Source: Bacteroides thetaiotaomicron VPI-5482 (lineage in GTDB: Bacteria; Bacteroidota; Bacteroidia; Bacteroidales; Bacteroidaceae). Taken from it: a stretch of 64,000 nt of DNA. Location of the stretch: positions 2,108,001 to 2,172,000 of the forward strand of contig NC_004663.1 of assembly GCF_000011065.1 (NCBI RefSeq), read 5' to 3'. The notes below the pieces were generated by a model, which saw nothing but the letters and a program-made list of their open reading frames with translations, ran no database searches and was not told the origin of the DNA. A program made the translations under genes and the position numbers. Shown here one piece after another: positions 55,150 to 63,551 of the stretch; the first letter of the stretch is position 1; the number at the start of each line of letters is the position of its first letter.

Positions 55150-56436
55150 ATGTTCAACAGGGCTATTACAATTTTCCTGGGGAAGGATAATTGTCATTAC
55201 ACAACAAAAGAAAAACAAACAGGTACTGCCACACTAGACGACAAAAGCCAAGTACAGTTCCTTAGTAAAAAGAACCCCAAAATGCCGTTTTTCTATAGCC
55301 GGCGGAATCTCTACATGATAGGTTTCCTGCTCGCTTTTATAGTGACTCTGCTCGAATTTATACGAGGACGGCATCAAAACTTTATGGTCTTCTCGGACGC
55401 TACTCAATTCTTCTGGCAAGGCATCAGCCCATACACAACTGAATTTGTAGAAGCTCACGGACGCTACTTCCTTTATTCTCCAGTTTTCACGGTATTGTTC
55501 GCTCCGTTTGCGTATCTGCCTGCATGGCTGGGACCTTTCGCGTGGAATCTATTCAATTATTCGCTGTTCTTTATGGCGATCTTCACGCTGCCCCAACAAT
55601 TCACCCAGCAGCAGAAATGCCGTATGTTCCTTTTTCTGTTACTGATTTTAGGACAAAGTTTACTTTCATTTCAGTATAACATAACGGTAGCCTATTTATT
55701 CTTATTCGCCTATACGTTATTGGAAAAAGACCGTGGATTTCTGGCTGTTCTGTTAATCATGATTTCGGGATGTACCAAAGTATATGGAATTTTCGAACTG
55801 GCATTGTTGCTGTGCTATCCTCACGTATGGCGTAACTTTGGCTATGCCGTTACAATGGGCATTGTATTGCTTGCATTACCGTTAATAAAAATAGCTCCTG
55901 CAGATTTGCTCCCCTATTATGAAGAATGGTGCCATAGTCTTGCTGTTCATCAGTCCGCCGGAGCTTATGATTCATTTTTCTATGCCCGCCCCATTGCAGC
56001 ATGGACATTGCCACACTTCCGTGCACTTCAGATAGGAATGCTCGGCTTGCTGACTCTGCTCTTTTTGGGGAATTTCCGCAAATGGTCGTCTTTTGCCTTC
56101 CGTGCCCAGGCTTTGGGCATTCTCATGGGCTGGGTAGTATTACTGAGTGACTCCGCCGAGAAGCATACCTATATTATCGCATTGGCAGGTTTCATGCTCT
56201 GGTATTGGAGCAGACCAACACGTACCGCAACAGACAAGATTCTATTTTGGTGCTGTTTTGTGCTGTTATGTATCGTTCCTATCGACATATTCGTCCCTGT
56301 ACCCATCAGAGATTTCATTACCAGGACCTTATGGCTTCATGTATGGGTTTTCTTTATTGTATGGATACGGATGATATGGCTTACCTTCCTTGCATCCTTC
56401 ATTCATCCACGTGCCACAAATGTTCTTTCAGATTAA
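55150..56436 (+). CDS. GT87-like membrane glycosyltransferase (DUF2029)
   Basis: A 428-residue membrane protein with about ten helices from residue 50 on. FSDATQFFWQGISPYTTEF near 81 carries the acidic residue of the first loop, and YSPVFTVLFAPFAYLP follows, the pattern of GT-C enzymes such as GT87 mannosyltransferases that use polyprenyl-phosphate sugars. The first 44 residues are soluble and unconserved in look, so the ATG at 55282 is an alternative start; the promoter position allows both. The 3' end overlaps the converging gene by 38 bp. Confidence 0.75.
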   Translation: MFNRAITIFLGKDNCHYTTKEKQTGTATLDDKSQVQFLSKKNPKMPFFYSRRNLYMIGFLLAFIVTLLEFIRGRHQNFMVFSDATQFFWQGISPYTTEFVEAHGRYFLYSPVFTVLFAPFAYLPAWLGPFAWNLFNYSLFFMAIFTLPQQFTQQQKCRMFLFLLLILGQSLLSFQYNITVAYLFLFAYTLLEKDRGFLAVLLIMISGCTKVYGIFELALLLCYPHVWRNFGYAVTMGIVLLALPLIKIAPADLLPYYEEWCHSLAVHQSAGAYDSFFYARPIAAWTLPHFRALQIGMLGLLTLLFLGNFRKWSSFAFRAQALGILMGWVVLLSDSAEKHTYIIALAGFMLWYWSRPTRTATDKILFWCCFVLLCIVPIDIFVPVPIRDFITRTLWLHVWVFFIVWIRMIWLTFLASFIHPRATNVLSD

Positions 56437-56731
56437 CGCATCCGTTAGCTTTGAAAGAAACTTCTTCTGCCAGCAAGAGTTGTTTTTGTTCCACCCAACC
56501 GGGCACCAGCCTTCCGGTGGAATTTACAACTCTATGGCAGGGAATGGATAATTCATCCGGCACTTCTTTCAATGCACGTCCCACCATCCGCGAGCATTGG
56601 GGTGCCCCCAACAGCAAAGCAATACCTCCATAAGTAGATACTTTTCCCACAGGTATCTGGGATACGACTTCGTACACTTCCTTCCGAAAGGATTCGGAAA
56701 AGCTCTCTTTATCTACTTTATAATCTTTCAT
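56399..56731 (-). CDS. Alkyltransferase-like DNA repair protein (MGMT domain)
   Basis: A 110-residue protein equal to the DNA-binding/catalytic domain of O6-alkylguanine-DNA alkyltransferase, without the N-terminal domain. It contains VSQIPVGKVSTYGGIA (helix-turn-helix) and IPCHRVVNSTG with the alkyl-acceptor Cys. In true alkyltransferase-like (ATL) proteins this Cys is replaced, so this one may still act as a transferase despite its size. It overlaps the 3' end of the GT87-like gene and precedes the fructose regulator's stop by 28 bp. Confidence 0.85.
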   Translation of the reverse strand: MKDYKVDKESFSESFRKEVYEVVSQIPVGKVSTYGGIALLLGAPQCSRMVGRALKEVPDELSIPCHRVVNSTGRLVPGWVEQKQLLLAEEVSFKANGCVNLKEHLWHVDE

Positions 56732-56758
56732 ATATCCCTCTTTACGATATCAATGAAA

Positions 56759-59548
56759 TCATCCTTTCCTTTTCAGGAAATCTGTCGGGCTCTCTCCAAA
56801 CTGCTCTTTATAGCACTTGGCGAAATAAGAAGGTGAACTGAAACCGACTTCATAACCAATCTCCGCTACGGTCATGTCCGAAGAAGCAAGCAAAGAAGCT
56901 GCCTTCTTCAAACGGGCGATACGGAGCAATTCATTCGGAGAGTAGTTAGTCAATGATTTAATCTTGCGATAAAGCTGCACACGGCTTAGTCCCATGTCTT
57001 TGCCCAAGTCCTCCACATTCAAACCGGAGTCTCCCATTTTCTCTTCAATCAATGACTTGAATCTTTCTACAAAATCCTTGTCCATATCGCAGACATCTTC
57101 TTTTGCCAATGTCTGCCCGTCACCAAAGAACTGTTTCAGACGACGGTGAGAATCGATCAGATTGCGGACACGTGCCAGCAACAGCTGTGAACTGAACGGC
57201 TTTGAAATATAAGAATCCGCACCACCGTCATATCCCTGAATACGCTGTTCGTCCAGTGAACACGCTGTCAGCAGAATAACCGGAATATGACAGGTCTGTA
57301 ACTCACTTTTCAGCCGGCGGCAACATTCAATGCCATCAATGCCCGGCATCATCACATCAGAAATGATCAGGTCCGGAACATACTTCATAGCCTTACGGAT
57401 TCCTTCGGAGCCGTCTGCCGCTTCAATCACCGTATAGTCTGTATGCAACAGCGTATGGACATACGAACGGATATCCTCATTATCATCAATAATCAGTACG
57501 GACGGTTTGGAAGAGTCATATCCTTTTTCCAGTTCTTCCTCTTCTGCCAATAGAACATCTGTTGTACGGGAATCCGCAGAAACAAGGGTGGTATCCGGTT
57601 CGGCAGCAACAGCCTCACAAGACTGTACAGGCAGTTCAACGGTAAAGACCGTGCCCTGTTTCTCATCGCTCTCTACGGAGATCATACCACCGTGCATTTC
57701 TACGAAGGCTTTTACCAATGCCAGTCCGATTCCCGAACCGGTATGGTGCATATCAATCTTATAGAAACGGTCGAATACATTGCGGATATGTTCGGCAGAA
57801 ATCATGGAACCGGTATTTGCCACCGTGAAACGTATCCATCGCTTGTCCTCTTTACTAAGGGAAGACAGACGGATGGCTATTTTCCCGTTTTCCGGTGTAA
57901 ACTTAAAGGCATTGGACAGGAGATTGAAATAAATACGTTCCAGCTTCTCCATGTCTGCCAGTGTATGATAATCCGTATCCGGCATACTATCAAAAGAAAA
58001 ATGGATATGCTTCTTACGGGCTGCCGCCTGAAAAGACTCATTCCATCCTTCGAAAGAAGAAAGGACATCCACCGTAACCGGAGTATATTCCATCTTGCCG
58101 TTTTCATATTTACGGAAATCCAAAATCTGATTGACCAGGCGCAAAAGGATATTCACATTTCGCTGAATCAGCATGAGCATCCGGTGCTGATCTCCACTCA
58201 ATGTCTTGTCCGCCAATAAATGTTCTACCGGGTCGGCAACCAATGTCAACGGAGTACGGAAGTCGTGAGAAATATTGGTGAAAAAGACCAGCTTGGCATG
58301 GGTAGCTTCTTCCAGTTGATGAGAGAGCTGTATCAATTGGTCACGCTGTTCTTCCAGTTTGTCACGCTGCTCTTCCAATTGCTGCTTCTGCTTAAAAAGC
58401 TCTTTATTCAAGCGATTCTTAGAGCGGAGTGATTTATAAACGACCAATAATAAGCCGGCTACCAATAAAAGGATAATCAGACTGCCGTATAAAACGACCT
58501 GTTGTGTAGCTACCTGAGAGAGGTATCCACCGATACGTCCGTTGAGCGTTTCAATCTTTTTATCGAGTTCGGAGATGTGTGTAGTCTGCAACTGCATGAC
58601 GTGTGCGTTGGTACGGTCCACAACAGCGGTATTCATCACCGTTTCTTTGGGATAGGGTTTCTTCTCCAGAATGTCCATAGCCAGTTGCAGTACCTTATCG
58701 CCATTGGTCGGATAGATAAAGGTGGCATCCAGCACACTGTCCAAAACCAGTTCCAGTCCGTTTCCCTTACCCGGCAAGGCATCTATGCCGACAAAAATCA
58801 TTTCCTTCTCCCGCCCTGCCATCTTTGCTGCCTGATAGGCACCCGGAGCGATACGGTCATTATGGGCATACACAGCATCAATCTTAGGATGCCTCCGAAG
58901 CATACTATCCATTTCTATCTCTGCCGGACCACGTTCCCACGCAGCATCCGCTTTATCAATCAGCTTTATATCCGGGAATTTACTGATGGCAGCCATAAAT
59001 CCCTGATGCCGTTCCATTGCAGGAGTCGAACCGCTCAATCCTGTCAGTTCTACTATATTTCCCTTCCCTTTCAGACTGGAGGCAATATAGTTTCCTACCG
59101 AACGACCGATTTCATAATTATCGGCTCCGATATAGGCAGTATATTTATCCGAAAGAATCTTCCGGTCTACAAGAATAACGGGGATGCCTTTCTGATAAGC
59201 TTCTTCTACAATCGGAGTCATAGGAGCAGCTTCGTTAGCGGAAATAATCAGCAGATCGACTCCTTCGTCCATAAAATAATGGACATCTTCCGCCTGCTTA
59301 CTGTTATCATCTCCTGCCGAACGGATTTCCACCGAAACGCCATTATAAAACATTGCTTCCCGAAGAATCTCATCATTCATCTTATGTCGCCATGAATCAT
59401 CGCTGCATTGAGCCACCCCAATACGAAAATGGGGTGTATCCTGCCGGCAAGCCGTCATCCCGATTAAACCAAACAGCACCAGCATCCACTTCAGATATCT
59501 CATCGTCTTCATCCATCTCATCATTTCATAGTTCTTTCTGTAATCCAA
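56759..59548 (-). CDS. Fructose-sensing hybrid two-component regulator (BT1754-like)
   Basis: A 929-residue hybrid regulator. After an N-terminal membrane signal (MLVLFGLIGMTAC) comes a periplasmic sugar-binding domain of the ribose-binding type (about 38-330; IGVAQCSDDSWRHKMNDEI, AHNDRIAPGAYQAAK, GIDALPGKG). A transmembrane helix (352-373), coiled coil, kinase with H-box NISHDFRTPLTLV near 429, receiver (DDNEDIRSYV near 686; Asp in ISDVMMPGIDG near 729) and AraC domain (about 843-926) follow. In B. thetaiotaomicron BT1754 binds fructose and switches on the fructan locus. The fructokinase and transporter at the right end of the window are its targets. Confidence 0.95.
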   Translation of the reverse strand: MDYRKNYEMMRWMKTMRYLKWMLVLFGLIGMTACRQDTPHFRIGVAQCSDDSWRHKMNDEILREAMFYNGVSVEIRSAGDDNSKQAEDVHYFMDEGVDLLIISANEAAPMTPIVEEAYQKGIPVILVDRKILSDKYTAYIGADNYEIGRSVGNYIASSLKGKGNIVELTGLSGSTPAMERHQGFMAAISKFPDIKLIDKADAAWERGPAEIEMDSMLRRHPKIDAVYAHNDRIAPGAYQAAKMAGREKEMIFVGIDALPGKGNGLELVLDSVLDATFIYPTNGDKVLQLAMDILEKKPYPKETVMNTAVVDRTNAHVMQLQTTHISELDKKIETLNGRIGGYLSQVATQQVVLYGSLIILLLVAGLLLVVYKSLRSKNRLNKELFKQKQQLEEQRDKLEEQRDQLIQLSHQLEEATHAKLVFFTNISHDFRTPLTLVADPVEHLLADKTLSGDQHRMLMLIQRNVNILLRLVNQILDFRKYENGKMEYTPVTVDVLSSFEGWNESFQAAARKKHIHFSFDSMPDTDYHTLADMEKLERIYFNLLSNAFKFTPENGKIAIRLSSLSKEDKRWIRFTVANTGSMISAEHIRNVFDRFYKIDMHHTGSGIGLALVKAFVEMHGGMISVESDEKQGTVFTVELPVQSCEAVAAEPDTTLVSADSRTTDVLLAEEEELEKGYDSSKPSVLIIDDNEDIRSYVHTLLHTDYTVIEAADGSEGIRKAMKYVPDLIISDVMMPGIDGIECCRRLKSELQTCHIPVILLTACSLDEQRIQGYDGGADSYISKPFSSQLLLARVRNLIDSHRRLKQFFGDGQTLAKEDVCDMDKDFVERFKSLIEEKMGDSGLNVEDLGKDMGLSRVQLYRKIKSLTNYSPNELLRIARLKKAASLLASSDMTVAEIGYEVGFSSPSYFAKCYKEQFGESPTDFLKRKG

Positions 59549-59721
59549 TTAAGAACAAAAATAAGAAATAATACTGTAAAGTTCTCTAACTTCAGCTATT
59601 TATTATTCTAAAAAGAAGGAAAGCAGTCCTCTTTCAGACCATCGGAAAGTATTAACAAAAGTATAAAGCGTAAAACAAACACTTAATCAATGTTATAAAA
59701 CATAGCGTTTTACTTGGATAA

Positions 59722-59752
59722 TTTGCAGATTTCACAGAAGTCCGTATCTTTG
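59722..59752 (+). promoter_or_regulatory. Promoter of the small RNA gene
   Basis: TTTG (59722-59725), 19-nt spacer, TATCTTTG (59745-59752): full consensus, with no ORF behind it. Confidence 0.78.
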
Positions 59753-59758
59753 CACTGT

Positions 59759-59820
59759 GTTTTTCATAGTATTAGATTTAAGGTTAACAAAGGTTGGAGC
59801 AAGGCGTTGCTCCTTTTTTT
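59759..59820 (+). ncRNA. Candidate short sRNA (~62 nt)
   Basis: A consensus promoter ends 6 bp upstream, and an intrinsic terminator (GGAGCAA 59796-59802, loop GGCG, TTGCTCC 59807-59813, seven T to 59820) closes the unit. The ~37-nt single-stranded part reads TTTTCATAGTATTAGATTTA and on. There is no ORF. It lies on the plus strand between two minus-strand genes, the fructose regulator and the MORN gene. From memory, similar units recur in Bacteroides genomes and may belong to a family of paralogous sRNAs; I could not check this. Confidence 0.72.
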
Positions 59821-59844
59821 ATGCCCTGACCTTTCATCTACCGG

Positions 59845-60963
59845 TTAGTTTTCATCCCATTCCTTTTCCAGTTTACCATCAATAGTGTAGCGTTTCCATC
59901 GTCCTACACGGCGACCATTCTTATATTCCCCACATTCACGAAGCTGGTCATTCTTTACATAACGAGCTTCGAACGGTCCGTTCTGCCTTCCGTTCACATA
60001 GGTAGAAGTTTCCCAATAATCAAAGCGGTTGCTCACTATCAGCCGTCGTTCCTTGCCATGCAATCTGCCGGCCTGATAGGTAGCTTCATATCTCAATTCA
60101 CCATTTTCCAGATTATATTCACGGTATAAACCGTCTTTACGATCGTTCTTCATATAATATTCTTTCTGCCTTACCCCACTTCCGTTGGCAAATGAGACAT
60201 GGAGTCCATCTTCTTTTCCATCCAGATAGGTTTCAATCATCAGCGTATCTCCGCTTTCAGCAAAAGTAGTCCACCGACCATTCTTCTTTCCATTCTTATA
60301 ACTACCCAGTATACGTGGCGAGCCAAACGTAAACACGGACGAATATTCACCGTCCTGCAAACCTTCTTCATTGAAATAAACGGTCTCATACAAATCATAT
60401 GTACCTTTCAGAAAAGTATACTGTTTGCCTACCTGCTTCCCGTCCTTGTAATTATGCTCTTTCCGCAAAGTACCGTCAGATTCGTACGACAGTTGCTTCC
60501 CGTGCTCTTTCCCCATCCGGAAGTTTCTTTCACTTTCCACTTTTCCGGTAGTAAAGTAACTTTTGCTCGTACCGTCCAGCTTACCTTCCTTATAGGACTT
60601 TTCTTCTTTCAGCTTACCGTCAAACTTGGAGTTAATCTTGAAGAGGCCATCCTTCCGCCCTTCTTTATAACTTCCTTCCGTTATTAATATATTGTCCACA
60701 TATTCTTTGTATCCGCCATCATAAAAACCATCTTTAAAAGATGCCAGCACATAGGCGGAATGATAACCATCTATGATGCGATGTTCGCCATTCAATGCTT
60801 TTTCCGTTTTCAGTTCCTGAAACAACAGTCTGCCATCGCCTACATTAACAACAGATACCTGATCGATCTTATATTCCTTTTGCGCAAACAAAGGAAGAGC
60901 AAGATATAAAAACAAAAATACGTTCCAGCTTTTTGATCTGAGGAAGTTCGAAATGTGTTTCAT
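59845..60963 (-). CDS. Secreted MORN-repeat protein
   Basis: A 372-residue protein with signal peptide (SWNVFLFLYLALPLFAQ) and at least ten MORN_2-type repeats (for example YKEGRKDGLFK, YKEGKLDGTSK, YKNGKKNGRWT, YQAGRLHGKER, YKNGRRVGRWK). Such repeats form an extended beta sheet; function is not known, though some are linked with toxin immunity or surface contact. I start at the ATG at 60963 because a -7 element sits at 61007-61014, downstream of the in-frame ATG at 61071. Confidence 0.85.
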   Translation of the reverse strand: MKHISNFLRSKSWNVFLFLYLALPLFAQKEYKIDQVSVVNVGDGRLLFQELKTEKALNGEHRIIDGYHSAYVLASFKDGFYDGGYKEYVDNILITEGSYKEGRKDGLFKINSKFDGKLKEEKSYKEGKLDGTSKSYFTTGKVESERNFRMGKEHGKQLSYESDGTLRKEHNYKDGKQVGKQYTFLKGTYDLYETVYFNEEGLQDGEYSSVFTFGSPRILGSYKNGKKNGRWTTFAESGDTLMIETYLDGKEDGLHVSFANGSGVRQKEYYMKNDRKDGLYREYNLENGELRYEATYQAGRLHGKERRLIVSNRFDYWETSTYVNGRQNGPFEARYVKNDQLRECGEYKNGRRVGRWKRYTIDGKLEKEWDEN

Positions 60964-61006
60964 AAAGTAGTTTTCTCTTTTTGATTTATTATTTAAAAAC
61001 CTGCCG

Positions 61007-61014
61007 CAAAGATA
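61007..61014 (-). promoter_or_regulatory. -7 element for the MORN gene
   Basis: TATCTTTG on the minus strand, with CTTG at 61036-61033 as a weak -33 (18-nt gap). The start would be near 61000, 37 nt before the ATG. Confidence 0.55.
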
Positions 61015-61163
61015 GGCAATCGGCTTATAAAACAAGGCAAGAAAGAGGGGGACAATTAGAAAAAAGAACATCTGTTATTATCATTCTAATAATTAACAGA
61101 TTAAGTAGTAAATCAAAACACAGGGAAGGGGGACATTTACTGAAATAAGAAACAGAAAAGAAG

Positions 61164-61229
61164 ATGTGTCAAAAGCAACTAAATTCCCCTCCTTCAGGAA
61201 GGAGGAGAGTTTAGTTGCTTTTGACACAT
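61164..61229. repeat. 66-bp long palindrome next to the IS element
   Basis: Perfect 20-bp arms (61164-61183 and 61210-61229; ATGTGTCAAAAGCAACTAAA and its complement) enclose a second inverted pair, CTCCTT/AAGGAG. The outer right arm ends where the IS110-family element seems to begin. Before the insertion it probably lay just past the fructokinase stop, as a terminator-like structure of the fructan operon. The core resembles the hairpin at 32582-32603. Confidence 0.82.
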
Positions 61230-61283
61230 TTACATTTGCAGTATTAAATATCACAACAAAATATAAGTGTATATTTGAAAAGT

Positions 61284-61420
61284 AGAGTTGCAGTGAACTA
61301 ACTTTGACACTAGTCTTAAATGACTATAGGCTGAATCAGACTGCAACTCTCTTAATAGGAGAACCTAGCCAGTTAGAATTGTAGGCTCACGACCTAATAA
61401 ATGTATTAGCTGTTTCTCCT
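61284..61420 (+). ncRNA. Candidate bridge RNA of the IS110 element
   Basis: Two large internal-loop hairpins lie between a -7 element (TATATTTG, 61270-61277) and the transposase start. The first has an 11-bp perfect stem (61284-61294 with 61340-61350) and an inner TAGTC/GACTA hairpin. The second has AGGAGAA (61357-61363) with TTCTCCT (61414-61420) and an inner TAGG/CCTA hairpin. Loop sequences match the left flank (61303-61310), the right end of the element (61373-61380) and, in complement, the left end (61399-61405). This is the two-loop design of IS110 bridge RNAs that bind target and donor DNA. Confidence 0.68.
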
Positions 61421-61448
61421 TCATGTTTAATACTGTAAATACAAAGTT

Positions 61449-62444
61449 ATGAATTATTCTCATTTTGTAGGTCTTGATGTAGGAAAAAAAACTTTCGATG
61501 CATCATTAATGTCCGCAGACGAAAAAGAGTTGTCTCACAAGTCTTTTGATAACACTCCAACTGGGATCCAATCTTTATTGGATTGGATAGCTGGTTATCA
61601 TCTCTCTTTATCCAAACTCTTGTTCTGTGCTGAAAACATGGGAAGTTATGTCACAGAGTTATCTGTTTCCAGTGTCTCCATGGGATTTTCCCTGGCTTTG
61701 GTTTGCCCGTTGACCATCAAGAAGTCCATAGGCTTGCAACGAGGCAAAAATGACCGCATTGACGCCAAAAGAATAGCGAACTATGCGGTATTACACTATC
61801 GAAAACTGGAGTTATACAAATTGCCTGACAAAGACTTGGTGAGACTGCGGGGATGGATTATTATACGTGACAATTTGGTCAAGCAAAAAGTATCAAGCAT
61901 AAAGTTATTGGAAACATTCTCCTGGATGGCTAAGTTGGCTGATGTGACAGAATCCATTTCTTTTTTGGAAGAGCAGCTCAAGTCGATAAAAGAAAGAATC
62001 CTGGAGGTGGAAGAGGATATGGAGCAACTAATAGCCGCCAGTACATCGCTTTACACAAACTACTTGCTATTAAGAAGTATAAAAGGAATAGGAATTATCA
62101 ATGCCATTGTATTACTGTGTGTTACTGACAATTTTCAAAGATTTGACAACCCGAGGAAATTTGCCTGCTATTGTGGGGTCGCCCCATTTGAACATACTTC
62201 AGGTATTTCCATACGGGGAAAAACGCAGACTTCTTCATTGGCTAACAAAGAAGTAAAAGTATACCTTACCCGGGCAGCTATTACTGCCATCTCTTGGGAT
62301 CCGCAGATGAAAGCATACTATAAAAGGAAAATAGCAGAGGGGAAACATAAAGCATCTGTAATCAATGCTGTAAGAGCCAAAATCATAGCAAGGTCTTTTG
62401 CTGTGATACGAAGGCAGACTCCATTTGTAACATTAGCCGTATAA
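61449..62444 (+). CDS. IS110-family transposase
   Basis: A 331-residue DEDD transposase. The N-terminal RuvC-like domain begins FVGLDVGKKTFDAS (first Asp), with FCAENMGSYVTELS near 60 and GKNDRIDAKRIANYAV near 100 (acidic residues). A coiled coil covers about 170-205, and the C-terminal Transposase_20 domain holds LLRSIKGIGIINAIVLL, FACYCGVAPFEHTSGISIRG with the catalytic Ser region (TQTSSLANKEVKVYL). Frame is intact, so the element could be active. Confidence 0.93.
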   Translation: MNYSHFVGLDVGKKTFDASLMSADEKELSHKSFDNTPTGIQSLLDWIAGYHLSLSKLLFCAENMGSYVTELSVSSVSMGFSLALVCPLTIKKSIGLQRGKNDRIDAKRIANYAVLHYRKLELYKLPDKDLVRLRGWIIIRDNLVKQKVSSIKLLETFSWMAKLADVTESISFLEEQLKSIKERILEVEEDMEQLIAASTSLYTNYLLLRSIKGIGIINAIVLLCVTDNFQRFDNPRKFACYCGVAPFEHTSGISIRGKTQTSSLANKEVKVYLTRAAITAISWDPQMKAYYKRKIAEGKHKASVINAVRAKIIARSFAVIRRQTPFVTLAV

Positions 62445-62527
62445 TAAAAAGGTCCTTAACTTCGAAAATATCTTAGGTTTAGGAAGTAGCTATACACTTC
62501 TGAAGAGTAGGTATGTCTATATACAAA

Positions 62528-62567
62528 CTTACCCAAGGATACGTTAATGTTCGTAAACTTGGGTAAG
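62528..62567 (+). terminator. Hairpin downstream of the transposase
   Basis: CTTACCCAAG and CTTGGGTAAG form a 10-bp stem with a 20-nt loop, followed by ATTTTATAG. It may end transposase transcription or protect the element from the opposing fructan operon. Confidence 0.45.
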
Positions 62568-62629
62568 ATTTTATAGATATTGTTTGGAGAGGACTTAGAA
62601 TTCACCTTCTTTTTGAATTTAAAGAGATT

Positions 62630-63517
62630 CTACAACAATCTGTCTTTCAGAATAACCGGAAGTTCGGGCATTGCACCGCTCTGCGTACAAACATAAGCGG
62701 AAACTTCGACAGCCAGCTTATGAGCTTCGGGAACAGACTTGCCATTCAGAATGGAAGCACAGAAAGCGGCAGTAAAGGAATCCCCCGCTCCTACCGTATC
62801 GGCTACCGGAACCTTCGGCGTTTCCTGAAAAGAAACGACTCCCGGAGTAAACACATAACTACCATTGATACCGCAAGTAAGAATCAACATTTTCAGATTG
62901 TACTTGGCCAACAGAATCCAGCACTTATCCTGTAAGTCGATGCCCGGATAACCGAACATACGGCTGATTGTCACCAGTTCTTCATCGTTTATCTTCAGAA
63001 TGTTGCAGCGTTTGAAAGACTCGCGCAATACTTCTTTCGTGTAGAAGTCCTGACGGAGGTTGATGTCGAATATCTTCAGCTGTCCGTCTATATCGGGCAT
63101 TGTATCGAGGAATCGGTTAATTGTAGCACGGCTCACTTCATTGCGTTGAGCCAACGAACCGAAACAAACGGCGCGCGTATTCAAAGCCAGCCGCTTCAGT
63201 TCGTCCGTGAAAGGAATGTTATCCCATGCCACTCCTTCTTTGATTTCGTAGCAAGGCACCCCTTCGTCATCCAGTGTCACCTGCACCGTACCGGTAGGAT
63301 AATCCACCCGCTCAATCTGATTTTTGAGTTGCTTTTCTTTGAATACTTCCATGATTTCATCTCCCAGTTCGTCATTGCCCACCGCACTTACTACACGGCT
63401 GTCGAAACCAAACTGTGAAACATGATAAGCGAAATTAGCCGGAGCACCGCCTATCTTCTTTCCTTCGGGCAATACATCCCATAATGCTTCGCCCATTCCT
63501 ACAATTATATTATTCAT
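62630..63517 (-). CDS. Fructokinase (PfkB family)
   Basis: A 295-residue ribokinase-family sugar kinase. The N-terminal GGAPANFAYHVSQFG motif (about 22-36) binds sugar and DTVGAGDSFTAAF near 240 holds the catalytic Asp and anion hole. It phosphorylates fructose released from fructans. In B. thetaiotaomicron the matching gene BT1757 belongs to the fructan locus controlled by BT1754. It follows the transporter gene by 34 bp on the minus strand. An IS110 element lies 25 bp beyond its stop. Confidence 0.92.
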   Translation of the reverse strand: MNNIIVGMGEALWDVLPEGKKIGGAPANFAYHVSQFGFDSRVVSAVGNDELGDEIMEVFKEKQLKNQIERVDYPTGTVQVTLDDEGVPCYEIKEGVAWDNIPFTDELKRLALNTRAVCFGSLAQRNEVSRATINRFLDTMPDIDGQLKIFDINLRQDFYTKEVLRESFKRCNILKINDEELVTISRMFGYPGIDLQDKCWILLAKYNLKMLILTCGINGSYVFTPGVVSFQETPKVPVADTVGAGDSFTAAFCASILNGKSVPEAHKLAVEVSAYVCTQSGAMPELPVILKDRLL

Positions 63518-63551
63518 GATCTACAGATTTAATTGTTTTCCAAATATAAAA

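Larger units (their letters stand above)
61229..62604 (+). mobile_element. IS110-family insertion sequence
   Basis: The element carries one transposase gene and a long non-coding left end. I set the ends from guide matches of a candidate bridge RNA: TTTGACAC at the left flank (61220-61227), TACATTT just inside the left end (61231-61237) and TTAGAATT at the right end (62595-62602). No terminal inverted repeats are seen, as expected for IS110. A common CA (61227-61228 and 62603-62604) may be the core dinucleotide. The ends may be off by a few bases. Length about 1.38 kb. Confidence 0.7.

Noticed and set aside
61164..61229. Palindrome as terminal inverted repeat of the IS element
   Set aside because: Both arms lie on the same side of the transposase, and IS110 elements lack such ends.
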